Source: Bacteroidales bacterium (GTDB lineage Bacteria; Bacteroidota; Bacteroidia; Bacteroidales; JAFGHD01). From it: a stretch of DNA of 57,490 nt. Shown one piece after another: positions 7,837-15,751 of the stretch. Where the stretch lies: assembly GCA_016939365.1 (NCBI GenBank), contig JAFGHD010000174.1, forward strand, positions 1 through 57,490, given 5' to 3'. Position numbers and translations under genes: made by a program. The notes under the pieces are model-generated. The model had not been told where the DNA came from. It ran no database searches and saw nothing but the letters and a program-made list of their open reading frames with translations. The first letter of the stretch is position 1. Every line of letters starts with the position of its first letter.

Positions 7837-9024
7837 TTATTGAAACATCATATAATTGTAACCGATTTGCCTGAATACGGCATGATCATCACAAATTATT
7901 TCTTCAAATTGTGTTTTGAATTCTTCTTGAATAAAAAATACTGAGCCTCTTCTGATCATGTGGATTGCCACAGGTGATTTATCCGGTCGTTGATATGTGT
8001 GTTTCGAGATATTGCTGCGGATATTTCTGAATCTTTCCTTTTCAGAAAGAATCAGGGCACAGTGTCGTTTGACTTCATCCATCTGATCACCGGTAAGAAA
8101 AGTGCCTGAAAGCAGGACTGCCTTTACCAGGCCATTGTTTACCCTGATCTGGCTGTTTCCGAGGTAGTCGCTGATATTGCTCCTGAAGTCATTCTCACTG
8201 ATTCTGGTGCATTTCATCAGGAAAACAGATCGTTCCTTTCCGAAAAAAACAGTCCTCTCCTGTTCCGAAAAATCAAAATCACTGCTGAACCTGACAATAA
8301 AGCCGAAACCCCACTCATCTGCCAGTATTTTTTTTCTGAATTCCATACCGGGATACTCCTTTTCCTTTCTTATTACTTCAGTATGTGCCAGGTGCCTGTA
8401 TGTTCTTCTGAAATAGCTGTCGTCATGTTCGCAGATTCCCCATTTTTTATGGATGCCGGTAAATATCGCCTTCTTCAATACGGTTTCAGCCTCCGTTAAT
8501 TGATCTGGTTGGGTAAGGTCGTCAGCAGTTCCGGCGAGGTAAGAAACGAAAGGAAACTTGGAGATGAAGTCTTCATTTTTCTCACTAAGAATCAGTTTAT
8601 ATGGGTACTTCGAACCTGCCACCTCCAGGAGGTATAGTCTTTTATCTTTGTCGTGCCACACAATTTCCCTATCTCGTAGAAAGAACTTTTTACCGGAAGC
8701 GTTGGTCAGGAAAACAGGCGATAATCCTACGATTTTCCCGAAGTCGTTTGGTTTGTTATCATCCGGAATGTCTTCAGGAAATGCATTGAAACTTCGTCCT
8801 CCAATGAGTTTAAGGGCTTCAGATGAATTATTGCCTTTTTCAAGGGGGATCAGGTCATGCTGTAACAATATCTGATGCCTGATCAGACCCAGGAGCGCCG
8901 ATTGTTGCGGGAATGAGGCGCTGTGCTGGAAATAGTTGTTCCGGTTTCCCAATTCATGGTTCAGCTCCTGGCCGAAATAATACGGGGCCAACGGTATCAG
9001 CCTGATCAAATAATCGTTGTTCAT
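7837..9024 (-). CDS. cmr3: Type III-B RAMP protein Cmr3 (Cas5 group)
   Basis: Cmr3 binds the 5' handle of the crRNA next to Cas10 at the foot of the complex. The 395-residue product has the family-type opening IRLIPLAPYYFGQEL, then FPQQSALLGLIRHQIL, which resembles the Cmr3 motif with Pro-Gln, Ser and Leu-Gly-x-Ile-Arg. The C-terminal region is more divergent. I place the start at the ATG at 9024 (MNNDYL), since the longer frame begins with TTG. It lies 5 bp after cmr2 and 20 bp before cmr4. Confidence 0.9.
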   Translation of the reverse strand: MNNDYLIRLIPLAPYYFGQELNHELGNRNNYFQHSASFPQQSALLGLIRHQILLQHDLIPLEKGNNSSEALKLIGGRSFNAFPEDIPDDNKPNDFGKIVGLSPVFLTNASGKKFFLRDREIVWHDKDKRLYLLEVAGSKYPYKLILSEKNEDFISKFPFVSYLAGTADDLTQPDQLTEAETVLKKAIFTGIHKKWGICEHDDSYFRRTYRHLAHTEVIRKEKEYPGMEFRKKILADEWGFGFIVRFSSDFDFSEQERTVFFGKERSVFLMKCTRISENDFRSNISDYLGNSQIRVNNGLVKAVLLSGTFLTGDQMDEVKRHCALILSEKERFRNIRSNISKHTYQRPDKSPVAIHMIRRGSVFFIQEEFKTQFEEIICDDHAVFRQIGYNYMMFQ

Positions 9025-9029
9025 GGTTG

Positions 9030-10727
9030 TCAATCTTTATCCTTGCTTCTGATGAAATGGGTGAATCTTAATATACCGTAAAGCAGATCCATTTTCTGGC
9101 TGGTGATTCTGCCGTTTTCCGGCAATGAGTTGATGATCATTGTAAGTTCCTCGAAGAAGTTCTTGTTTGCAGCGTAATTCTCATTGAAGTTGTTCCTGAA
9201 AAAATTCTCAACCTTGTCATGGTAAGGTGAAATATGGCTGATCACATCTTTTAAAAGGATCAGCTTGTATGTAAAGCTGTTCAGGAATTTTTCATCATTG
9301 ATCTTATTGAAAAAAGACCGCATCATTTTCAGAAGATCGCGGTTATTCTTATCGATGATGAAGTTGATGCACTGGCCGCTGTGCTTTCTGAAGTCGATTT
9401 TCAGGGAATTCCGCTGGTCAATTTCATATTTCAGGTAATGCATCGCATCATAGGAGGTGATTTTCGCCTCGTACAAAGGAAATTTATAATAGCTGAGTGA
9501 AATCCCATAAGTAAGAGACGGCAGCTTCTTCTCCTCGATTCCGATTTCCTTGGCAAATTGAAAGATGCTTCCAAATTCTTTATCCAGTTCGTCGATCAAA
9601 TTGAAGATGGTGATTTTCGCGGCGTTTTTTTCATTTCGGAATACCACCGGGGCAAAAAACAGCAGATCATCACCACCGCAGTATACCGGTGCGCCGCCGT
9701 GATCCAGAATCAACACAGAAGCCTTTTGGGCAAACTCAAGCATTTTTTCAGAAAATCTCCTGACCATTGAGTTTGACCGGTCATTATTTTTCTCAATTGT
9801 CCCGGCTTTTTTAATTATTTGTCCTATCCGGTCCCCATCGGCATGAACAATTGCCACATATTTGTGGTATTGCATGAATTCATCTTTAAAAGCCTTTTTA
9901 AGTCCTTCGACAAGACGGTTCTCTTCATTGTCCTCTTTCTTTCCTGATAATTCTCTCGTTATATGATTTTCAAAATGCTCCCTGTATTTTTCCGGATTAA
10001 TGATTTTGAGCTCCCTGCTTGCAATCTCAATTAAAGAGTCGAAGCCTTGGCGGGGTTTTTCATTGACCAGTTTTCTGGCTGTTTCCGGAAGTCTGATGAT
10101 TTTATTGTAGTTTTCGCTGAACCCGTCACGGTAAAGGAACGAGCCATTGACACGGTCGAAAAAAATCCTCAGTGGATTCAGCCCGGATTCATCTGTAATA
10201 TCCTCCAAAGGATTGATGCGTGCCTCCAGTTCCAGGACATCGAGAATTGCAGTGGCTTCATTGACAATATTCCCACCCGGTTGAATAGGAAATGCGGATG
10301 ATACGATCCTCAGATAGCTGAAAAGGAACGTTTCAATGTCATCCTTTTCAAAAGTGTTTATATGACCATGAATTTTGGCTGCTACATCTTTTATTACCTT
10401 GTTAATGGCATTTCTTATTCTCTGCAGGTTTTCACTGTTCTCAGATTCAATTATGATACGGTCGGGGTAAAGGCCGGCCCCAAGAACATTTTCTTCGGAG
10501 ATTTTTTCATCAAAAGGTAAAAGGATGTAGCCGTCAACTTTGTTTGTGTTGTCGACCGGTTGACCTTTTCCATCCACTGTAACCTTATCAGCCGTAATTT
10601 CCCGGATGATATTCCGTATCAGATATGAGAACAGGTAACTGGCGCCCCAGAGCTCCCTTGTTTTCCTGGCGGAAAGGAGTGTTTCGATGATGGGGCCGAT
10701 AGATATTCCGATGTAGTTCTTATTCAT
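9030..10727 (-). CDS. cmr2: Type III-B Cas10/Cmr2 with GGDD cyclase motif, no HD domain
   Basis: Cas10 is the large subunit that, when the complex binds foreign RNA, makes a nucleotide second messenger. This 565-residue version starts directly in the first palm domain (ISIGPIIETLLSARKTREL, with WGASYLFSYLI), so the usual N-terminal HD nuclease is absent and it should not cut DNA. The second palm has HADGDRIG and an intact YCGGDDLLFF (GGDD at 351-354), so nucleotide polymerisation should be active. In Bacteroides fragilis an HD-less Cmr2 beside CorA and NrN joins ATP to S-adenosylmethionine; the same product is inferred here from context. The start overlaps the hepT stop by 8 bp. Confidence 0.96.
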   Translation of the reverse strand: MNKNYIGISIGPIIETLLSARKTRELWGASYLFSYLIRNIIREITADKVTVDGKGQPVDNTNKVDGYILLPFDEKISEENVLGAGLYPDRIIIESENSENLQRIRNAINKVIKDVAAKIHGHINTFEKDDIETFLFSYLRIVSSAFPIQPGGNIVNEATAILDVLELEARINPLEDITDESGLNPLRIFFDRVNGSFLYRDGFSENYNKIIRLPETARKLVNEKPRQGFDSLIEIASRELKIINPEKYREHFENHITRELSGKKEDNEENRLVEGLKKAFKDEFMQYHKYVAIVHADGDRIGQIIKKAGTIEKNNDRSNSMVRRFSEKMLEFAQKASVLILDHGGAPVYCGGDDLLFFAPVVFRNEKNAAKITIFNLIDELDKEFGSIFQFAKEIGIEEKKLPSLTYGISLSYYKFPLYEAKITSYDAMHYLKYEIDQRNSLKIDFRKHSGQCINFIIDKNNRDLLKMMRSFFNKINDEKFLNSFTYKLILLKDVISHISPYHDKVENFFRNNFNENYAANKNFFEELTMIINSLPENGRITSQKMDLLYGILRFTHFIRSKDKD

Positions 10728-11070
10728 TTTCCAGTTTTTTTAAAATGGACTGTAAATCAGATTTCAGGACGGGGATAAACTGTGTAATAATATTCCATAC
10801 AATGGCAGAGCTGACATCAAAATACGAATGGATGATCCGGTTTCGCAATGAAATAATCCTGTGCCAGCCTATATGCGGGTGATCATTGTAAAAGGACTCG
10901 GTAAATTTATTTGCTGCTTCTCCCAATACTTCAAGGTAGCGTTCCACGGCAGCCCGTGTTTTTCTGTCGGACTGATAATCATCATATGACATATCCCGGA
11001 TGAAGAGTTCTATATTGCCTATAGCCTCAAGCATATCCTCCAGCAGTATTTCCGCGGGTCTATTCCACAT
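10720..11070 (-). CDS. hepT: HepT-like HEPN RNase toxin (DUF86 family)
   Basis: HepT-type HEPN proteins are RNases held inactive when their partner MntA attaches AMP to a Tyr in the active site. The 116-residue helical protein carries the full motif R-x4-H-x-Y: R76, N77, H81 and Y83 in LRNRIIHSYF. The N-terminal helix bundle (ILLEDMLEAIGNIELFI) and EVLGEAANKF are also typical. Its start lies inside the end of the mntA gene (11-bp overlap) and its stop overlaps the cmr2 start by 8 bp. It is thus translationally locked into the Cmr operon rather than lying beside it. The active site looks intact. Confidence 0.92.
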   Translation of the reverse strand: MWNRPAEILLEDMLEAIGNIELFIRDMSYDDYQSDRKTRAAVERYLEVLGEAANKFTESFYNDHPHIGWHRIISLRNRIIHSYFDVSSAIVWNIITQFIPVLKSDLQSILKKLENE

Positions 11071-11338
11071 AAATCACCTCATTTTTGATGTTTTCCCATT
11101 GTCTGGGCTTTAATGACTCCATATGGATGAGATCCACTTTTTTACCGAGTAACCGTTCCAGTTCATCCGCAAGGTCTATGAATTCGATACCTACAGGCCC
11201 GGTGAAGCTGACCAGTATATCCACATCGCTGCCAGCAGTGGCGTCGCCCCTGGCCTGCGAACCGAAAATGGCCATGCGGTCAATGGGATAGTGGAGGCGA
11301 AGCGCAGGCAGGAATGACTGAAGTTGTTGTACGATCAT
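11060..11338 (-). CDS. mntA: MntA-like minimal nucleotidyltransferase antitoxin
   Basis: MntA is the antitoxin of HEPN/MNT pairs and silences HepT by AMPylating it. The 92-residue product has the nucleotidyltransferase signature FGSQARGDATAGSDVDILV: Gly26-Ser27, then the metal-binding Asp pair D38 and D40, followed by GKKVDLIHMESL, where a third Asp is expected. The start shares one base with the cmr1 stop (TAATG) and the end overlaps hepT by 11 bp. Antitoxin-before-toxin order is retained. The complete catalytic set suggests a working enzyme. Confidence 0.92.
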   Translation of the reverse strand: MIVQQLQSFLPALRLHYPIDRMAIFGSQARGDATAGSDVDILVSFTGPVGIEFIDLADELERLLGKKVDLIHMESLKPRQWENIKNEVIYVE

Positions 11339-12741
11339 TATTGATTGGTTTTCTTTAAACTGGAATATATTTTTCTAAGAATATCAAAATTATCATGATG
11401 CTTGAATTTTTTTTCAATATGCTTTTCTATATCAAACTTCTCTATTATCCAATCAAATAGTATGTTTATATCTTTAATATTACCAATTTTGAGAGTTAAA
11501 GATGCGCGAGTATCTTTTTGAATAATAAAGCGTTGTTTAATGAAATATTCAGGAATTGGCTCAGCTTCAAAATATACAGTATAGCAGTTTTTTTCTTTTT
11601 CATAAAATGGTAAAAATCGTATTGGTGATTTGAATCTTTTAACAAATTCGTTCTCATTATTTCCCCTTCTGATCCAGGTACCAGGTAGTTCCTCTTTAGC
11701 ATGTGTTTTTATAAGCTTTGCTTTCCCGTAGTTTCTCCATGACTCCTCTGTTGAGAGTCCAAATAAATCCCTCCAGAGATAAAGTTCACCGTTTTGCTGG
11801 ACAGTTTTAAATAATTCTGATTTTTCATGATAATTTCTCTGCTCGTCAAAACCCCTTTCATAAACCTTGTCGGCATTTTGTATATCACTTATTCTTCGAG
11901 ATATTGCATTAATTTCTCTTGGATCAGCATCTCTTTGATAGTATTGTCTATTAAACAGTTTTTCTTTTATTGTTTTTTTGTCCCACTGAATTCTTTTTTC
12001 GTACAGGAATTTAAATAACAATGACTTAAAATAAAAAACTGATTCTGTTGTATTGAGTATTTCATCATTACCATCGTCATTTATGTCTTTCTTAACAAAC
12101 TTGAATTTATCCTTAATGTTAATTCCAGATCTGAGGCTTCTATAAAATAGATCAATATAATTAAATAATAATTTACCTGTTTCAACCCAGTCATCTGATT
12201 TAGCTGTCGGTGATACAGTGAAAAAGAACTTTTTATATGGCGTATGATAATAATTATTATTTCGAAAAGCATCGCTGGATTTCTCAGGAAAAAAAAAGCC
12301 ATATCCTTTGGATTGTCTATTGCCAAAACCACCAATGCTGAAAAAAGAACAAATGTTTTCATTTATCAGGTCTAATAGACCTTTACTATAGGAATGAATT
12401 ATCATTTTTAATGAACCCTCGACAAAACTCATCTTGAACTTATTGTGATTTCCAGTTCCCATATGGCCAAAAAAAGAGCCCCATCCTTGACATTCCTGCC
12501 AACAAATCCCTGCACCTTCATATAATTCTATTTTAATTTTGTATTTAAGTGATTTCTTATCCTTTTCCCATACTTGCTTCCATTCATCCATTATTGGAAT
12601 ATTATTCATCTTACAGAAAGAAATAATAAAATGATCAAGTTTTGGTTTCAATTCTGTCGCCCTCAGCGTTGCTCCAAGCTGATCGTGCTGGAAATGGATG
12701 AGCGGGGTGTGCTGCTTCAGTGTGAATTCGATCTTATACAT
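11338..12741 (-). CDS. cmr1: Type III-B RAMP protein, Cmr1-like
   Basis: This 467-residue protein occupies the Cmr1 place; Cmr1 sits at the head of the Cmr complex and contacts the 3' part of the crRNA. The opening TLKQHTPLIHFQHDQLGATLRATELKPK and the glycine-rich SIGGFGNRQSKGYGF fit divergent Bacteroidota Cmr1 proteins with two RAMP folds. The middle is Lys/Asn-rich. The gene is far more AT-rich than its neighbours: 14 G+C of 60 bases in both 11401-11460 and 12001-12060, against 31 of 60 in corA at 13561-13620. This may mean separate acquisition. A 73-bp AT-rich gap, the longest in the operon, lies before it. The alternative is another RAMP family member at the same position. Confidence 0.78.
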   Translation of the reverse strand: MYKIEFTLKQHTPLIHFQHDQLGATLRATELKPKLDHFIISFCKMNNIPIMDEWKQVWEKDKKSLKYKIKIELYEGAGICWQECQGWGSFFGHMGTGNHNKFKMSFVEGSLKMIIHSYSKGLLDLINENICSFFSIGGFGNRQSKGYGFFFPEKSSDAFRNNNYYHTPYKKFFFTVSPTAKSDDWVETGKLLFNYIDLFYRSLRSGINIKDKFKFVKKDINDDGNDEILNTTESVFYFKSLLFKFLYEKRIQWDKKTIKEKLFNRQYYQRDADPREINAISRRISDIQNADKVYERGFDEQRNYHEKSELFKTVQQNGELYLWRDLFGLSTEESWRNYGKAKLIKTHAKEELPGTWIRRGNNENEFVKRFKSPIRFLPFYEKEKNCYTVYFEAEPIPEYFIKQRFIIQKDTRASLTLKIGNIKDINILFDWIIEKFDIEKHIEKKFKHHDNFDILRKIYSSLKKTNQ

Positions 12742-12814
12742 GGTTTTCGGGTATTAATTCGATTTTTATATGGGTTATGATATTACCGTTTATGATTGCA
12801 TTATAGCTGATTTT

Positions 12815-13339
12815 TCAATGTGTGTCCGGATCGTTGCCGCGAAAAGCCTGATTGTATTCCTGCCACAGGATCAGGAATTTCTTTTCGTCCACCTCTTCCT
12901 TCTCATTTGTGTTTTTCCTTATGCTCGTTTTTTCATCCTTTTTCTGCTCTGTTGTTTCGGTGTCGGAGGTTTTGGTTTTGCTCAGCCCGATCAAACGGAA
13001 AAAGTCCTGATTCCTGAGGCCTTCCTCTGTCTTTGCAGATGAATTTCTCAGTAATTCCGCGGAGTGCTCCTTTTCCCATTGCATCCGGTCAAGCTCATAT
13101 CGTTGTTTCAAACCGTTCTGGGCAAGCAAATACCAGTACCTGATCAGGTTCAATGCAAGCCATATGACTCCGGCCATCAGTACCAAAAGGGTAAAAGGAT
13201 AAAGGATCCTTAGCCATTTCGAAAAAATGTTAGATTTGTCCGGGATAAGATCCGGTAAAAAGAAAGAGGCCGGTATCATGACCACCGCTACGCATGTTAT
13301 GATCAGGGCAGTTCTCAGAAATCGTCTGTGGTTTTCCAT
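12815..13339 (-). CDS. Two-helix membrane protein encoded with CorA
   Basis: I do not recognise this 174-residue protein as a member of a named family. Two hydrophobic segments are clear, about residues 8-30 and 44-68, followed by a charged, mostly helical cytoplasmic-type tail of about 105 residues rich in Lys and Glu, ending near EYNQAFRGNDPD. There is no signal peptidase site. The start lies 25 bp inside the end of corA, so the two are probably translated together, which suggests a partner or accessory subunit of the CorA effector. Cmr1 follows after 73 bp. Function is unknown. Confidence 0.72.
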   Translation of the reverse strand: MENHRRFLRTALIITCVAVVMIPASFFLPDLIPDKSNIFSKWLRILYPFTLLVLMAGVIWLALNLIRYWYLLAQNGLKQRYELDRMQWEKEHSAELLRNSSAKTEEGLRNQDFFRLIGLSKTKTSDTETTEQKKDEKTSIRKNTNEKEEVDEKKFLILWQEYNQAFRGNDPDTH

Positions 13340-14991
13340 GTGTTGTATGTTTTTTTATTTCTGCTTCGCGGAATGAACACAATCCACACGATCAGGCTGC
13401 TCATTACAATACTGAACATGCTGATCCAGAATGGCCAGCGAACAGCCAGGTACAAACTAGACTTATCAAACACATTCATTCCGAATATACCGGCGACGAG
13501 TGCGGCCGGAAGGAAGATGGCCGATAACCTCGTCAGCCGGGTGATGATCCTGCTTTCGTTGCGCTGTTCTTTGAGATTCACGTATCCGTGCAGCTCGCTG
13601 ATCTCTGCATCCAGATCCTTCACCTGTTCGTTCAGCTTCATGTGTTTCTGCAACAGGTCGTACAGCTCTATGCCCTGCTCCTGTGCGGTCACCTCCCTGA
13701 AATATATCTTGTTGACGAACCGGATATACTGTTTGTAAAGGCTGCCGACCTTGTCGGGCAGCTTCTTCTCATTCACCCGGATCAGTCCGGATATATCAGT
13801 GACCTCATCAGAGAACTTCAGGATGCAGGCTCTTTGCACCAGGCACAGTTCCACCAGCTTGTAGTACATGGTCTGCATGTGATTGACCAGGAATGCAGCG
13901 TCATTCTTCCTGAGAGTGGTAAGCTCCGGAGTCAGACATACAAATGAGTACCGGCTGACACCGAAGAAGGCGCCGTAGTCGAGCCATCGGTCATTTGTGT
14001 GTTTTCTGAGCAGGTCTTTGGCCATGAGTGTATTCCGGCAGGTTCTGGAGTACGCGTCCACAAAAAGGTATTTGTAAAACCAATCCAGCCGATCCGGTAA
14101 ATCTTCGTTTATTACGTTTGTATCAATGATATTTTTCTTCCACTGTGATTCAAGTTCATTGGTCAGGTGATCGTTTCCGTACCAGCATACCACGAACATC
14201 CGGTCGTCCATCACAGGCGAGATTTTTATCTTCAGCCCGTCCATGTGGTCGCAGGTTTCTGTGGTCAGTGGTACCCCCCTGAACAACCTGCTGATGAATG
14301 CCGGAAGATTGAAAATGCCTCTTCCGAAATTGCCGGATGCGGTATATTTCATAAAGTCTTCAGATGCTTCCCCTGTGATGCCGATTTCTTGGGATAACTC
14401 ACTGTTTTTGACCATTTCAAGGCCTTCCATGAAACCGCCGGGCAAAAACTGGCCGGCAGTGCCGATCATATCTCCCGGGATACCGAAATACGGGGGATAC
14501 AGCCTGCGGCCGTACTGGTTGATCCGGAGTATGTCTTCGGGTTCCTTTTGCTCTGAATTCCTGTTGTTCAGATGAAAACTCAGCACCCCGACTCCTGTGC
14601 TGTAGAGGTGCAGTATGATGCTGTCGATGAGCAGCCGGTATTCTTTGTCCGGAGGCTTAATAATATAATGTTGCGTGTCCGGGGCAAGGTTGTATTCGAA
14701 ATGTGCCAGGAATGCATCTTCGTCCCCTGGTTGTGAGCAGGATGCCGGCGCCCTCCTGTCATACAGTATATCTCTGACAAAGTCATAGAAGTAATTGGCT
14801 TCGTTATACTTCAGCCTGCTGTTGACATCAAAGCCGGTTCTTTTCCATACGGATAACGGTAAAGAGCCGGTAAAAGGCCCGAGACTGCATTTATCCTCAA
14901 GCAAGGCTTCAGCAAACCCTTTTCCGCAGTTTTCCCACTGGAAAGGAAAGAGGAAGACATGATAGCTGTAAAGTTCATCAAGATTATCCAT
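13315..14991 (-). CDS. corA: CorA-like membrane effector of type III CRISPR signalling
   Basis: CorA proteins form pentameric cation channels. This 558-residue version has a long soluble N-terminal region (about 480 residues, longer than in classic CorA), a coiled-coil-like stretch (LNEQVKDLDAEISEL), then two membrane helices at about 487-505 and 519-540 with the family motif GMN at 504-506 in GIFGMNVF. In Bacteroides fragilis a CorA encoded with a Cmr system is activated by SAM-AMP and disrupts the membrane to stop phage. The same role is inferred here from the neighbours NrN and HD-less Cas10, rather than housekeeping magnesium uptake. It overlaps nrN by 8 bp and the two-helix protein gene by 25 bp. 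Confidence 0.9.
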   Translation of the reverse strand: MDNLDELYSYHVFLFPFQWENCGKGFAEALLEDKCSLGPFTGSLPLSVWKRTGFDVNSRLKYNEANYFYDFVRDILYDRRAPASCSQPGDEDAFLAHFEYNLAPDTQHYIIKPPDKEYRLLIDSIILHLYSTGVGVLSFHLNNRNSEQKEPEDILRINQYGRRLYPPYFGIPGDMIGTAGQFLPGGFMEGLEMVKNSELSQEIGITGEASEDFMKYTASGNFGRGIFNLPAFISRLFRGVPLTTETCDHMDGLKIKISPVMDDRMFVVCWYGNDHLTNELESQWKKNIIDTNVINEDLPDRLDWFYKYLFVDAYSRTCRNTLMAKDLLRKHTNDRWLDYGAFFGVSRYSFVCLTPELTTLRKNDAAFLVNHMQTMYYKLVELCLVQRACILKFSDEVTDISGLIRVNEKKLPDKVGSLYKQYIRFVNKIYFREVTAQEQGIELYDLLQKHMKLNEQVKDLDAEISELHGYVNLKEQRNESRIITRLTRLSAIFLPAALVAGIFGMNVFDKSSLYLAVRWPFWISMFSIVMSSLIVWIVFIPRSRNKKTYNTWKTTDDF

Positions 14992-15751
14992 GTCTGATCA
15001 GATTGATGATCTCCGGAATCCAATTGTGTATAATTTCGGTTTCTGTGAACGCGCTTTCAGCCAGGCCGAAGAATCCATTTTCACCGCCTCCGGAATACGC
15101 TTTGTTTGACTTGATAAAGTCTGTGTACCTGGCAGACAGCAACGCCACTCCGTTTCCGTAAAAGCAAAGATTTCTTGAAGTGTAGATCAATAGACGGTGG
15201 TCCAGTCCGTATCTCCGGTCGGTGATCGCTGAGAATTTCATTGTCTCAGACCTGATAACCGTTATTCCGTTTCTGTATTCAAGATTGTTTTCGATGCTCT
15301 TTTCGGCCAGTTGTTCATCTCTTTCTGTGACGCCCTGGGCCTCTCGGTCCTTTGCCCTGATTTCGCAGATCAGCTCTTCCGAGGCACCCATCTGCTTCAT
15401 GGCCGGGATGTAACCGCGGTCGTTGGCTGCAACAAGCTTTTGATAATCAGTTAATTCTATGTTAAGCAGACCGGCGACCTGCTCGATGGAGGTGGGCCAG
15501 CCTGATTTTTCATTATGGTGGTCGATCTCGATGTAATCTTCAGGAGGAGTGGTGTCTCTGATCAGTTCAATTCCGACAGGAATACCCTTCATACTGTCAA
15601 GCAGATCGTAGTAATGGCTGAGCCTTGCGCCCCAACTAAGGTTCCTGTCGTAAAAAGGTAAACTCTTTTCATGAAGGATTGAACGTATCTCAAGCATTTC
15701 GAGATCATGGCCTCCGAGTAGAAAAAAGTAGGGTTTGATGTTGATCATCAT
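14984..15751 (-). CDS. nrN: DHH-family phosphodiesterase, NrN-like, probable SAM-AMP hydrolase
   Basis: The 255-residue protein has the DHH motif at 77-79 (YIEIDHHNEK), an earlier metal-binding region GGHDLEM and a C-terminal glycine-rich YSGGGENGFFG comparable to the DHHA1 part. Such enzymes split short nucleotides. NrN proteins next to CorA in Bacteroides fragilis type III-B loci degrade SAM-AMP and so switch the signal off; this protein is proposed to do the same. I place the start at ATG 15751, which overlaps the stop of the VWA gene (ATGA), rather than 19 codons further upstream inside that gene. The end overlaps corA by 8 bp. A general nanoRNase is the alternative, but the operon context argues against it. 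Confidence 0.88.
   Translation of the reverse strand: MMINIKPYFFLLGGHDLEMLEIRSILHEKSLPFYDRNLSWGARLSHYYDLLDSMKGIPVGIELIRDTTPPEDYIEIDHHNEKSGWPTSIEQVAGLLNIELTDYQKLVAANDRGYIPAMKQMGASEELICEIRAKDREAQGVTERDEQLAEKSIENNLEYRNGITVIRSETMKFSAITDRRYGLDHRLLIYTSRNLCFYGNGVALLSARYTDFIKSNKAYSGGGENGFFGLAESAFTETEIIHNWIPEIINLIRHG

Noticed and set aside
13315-14991. CorA as an ordinary magnesium or cobalt transporter
   Set aside because: The gene overlaps nrN and lies in a cmr operon with an HD-less Cas10, and the soluble domain is longer than in classic CorA. Signalling effector is the better reading.
14984-15751. DHH protein as a housekeeping nanoRNase
   Set aside because: The domain fits, but the gene overlaps corA and the VWA gene in the CRISPR operon, matching the NrN arrangement.
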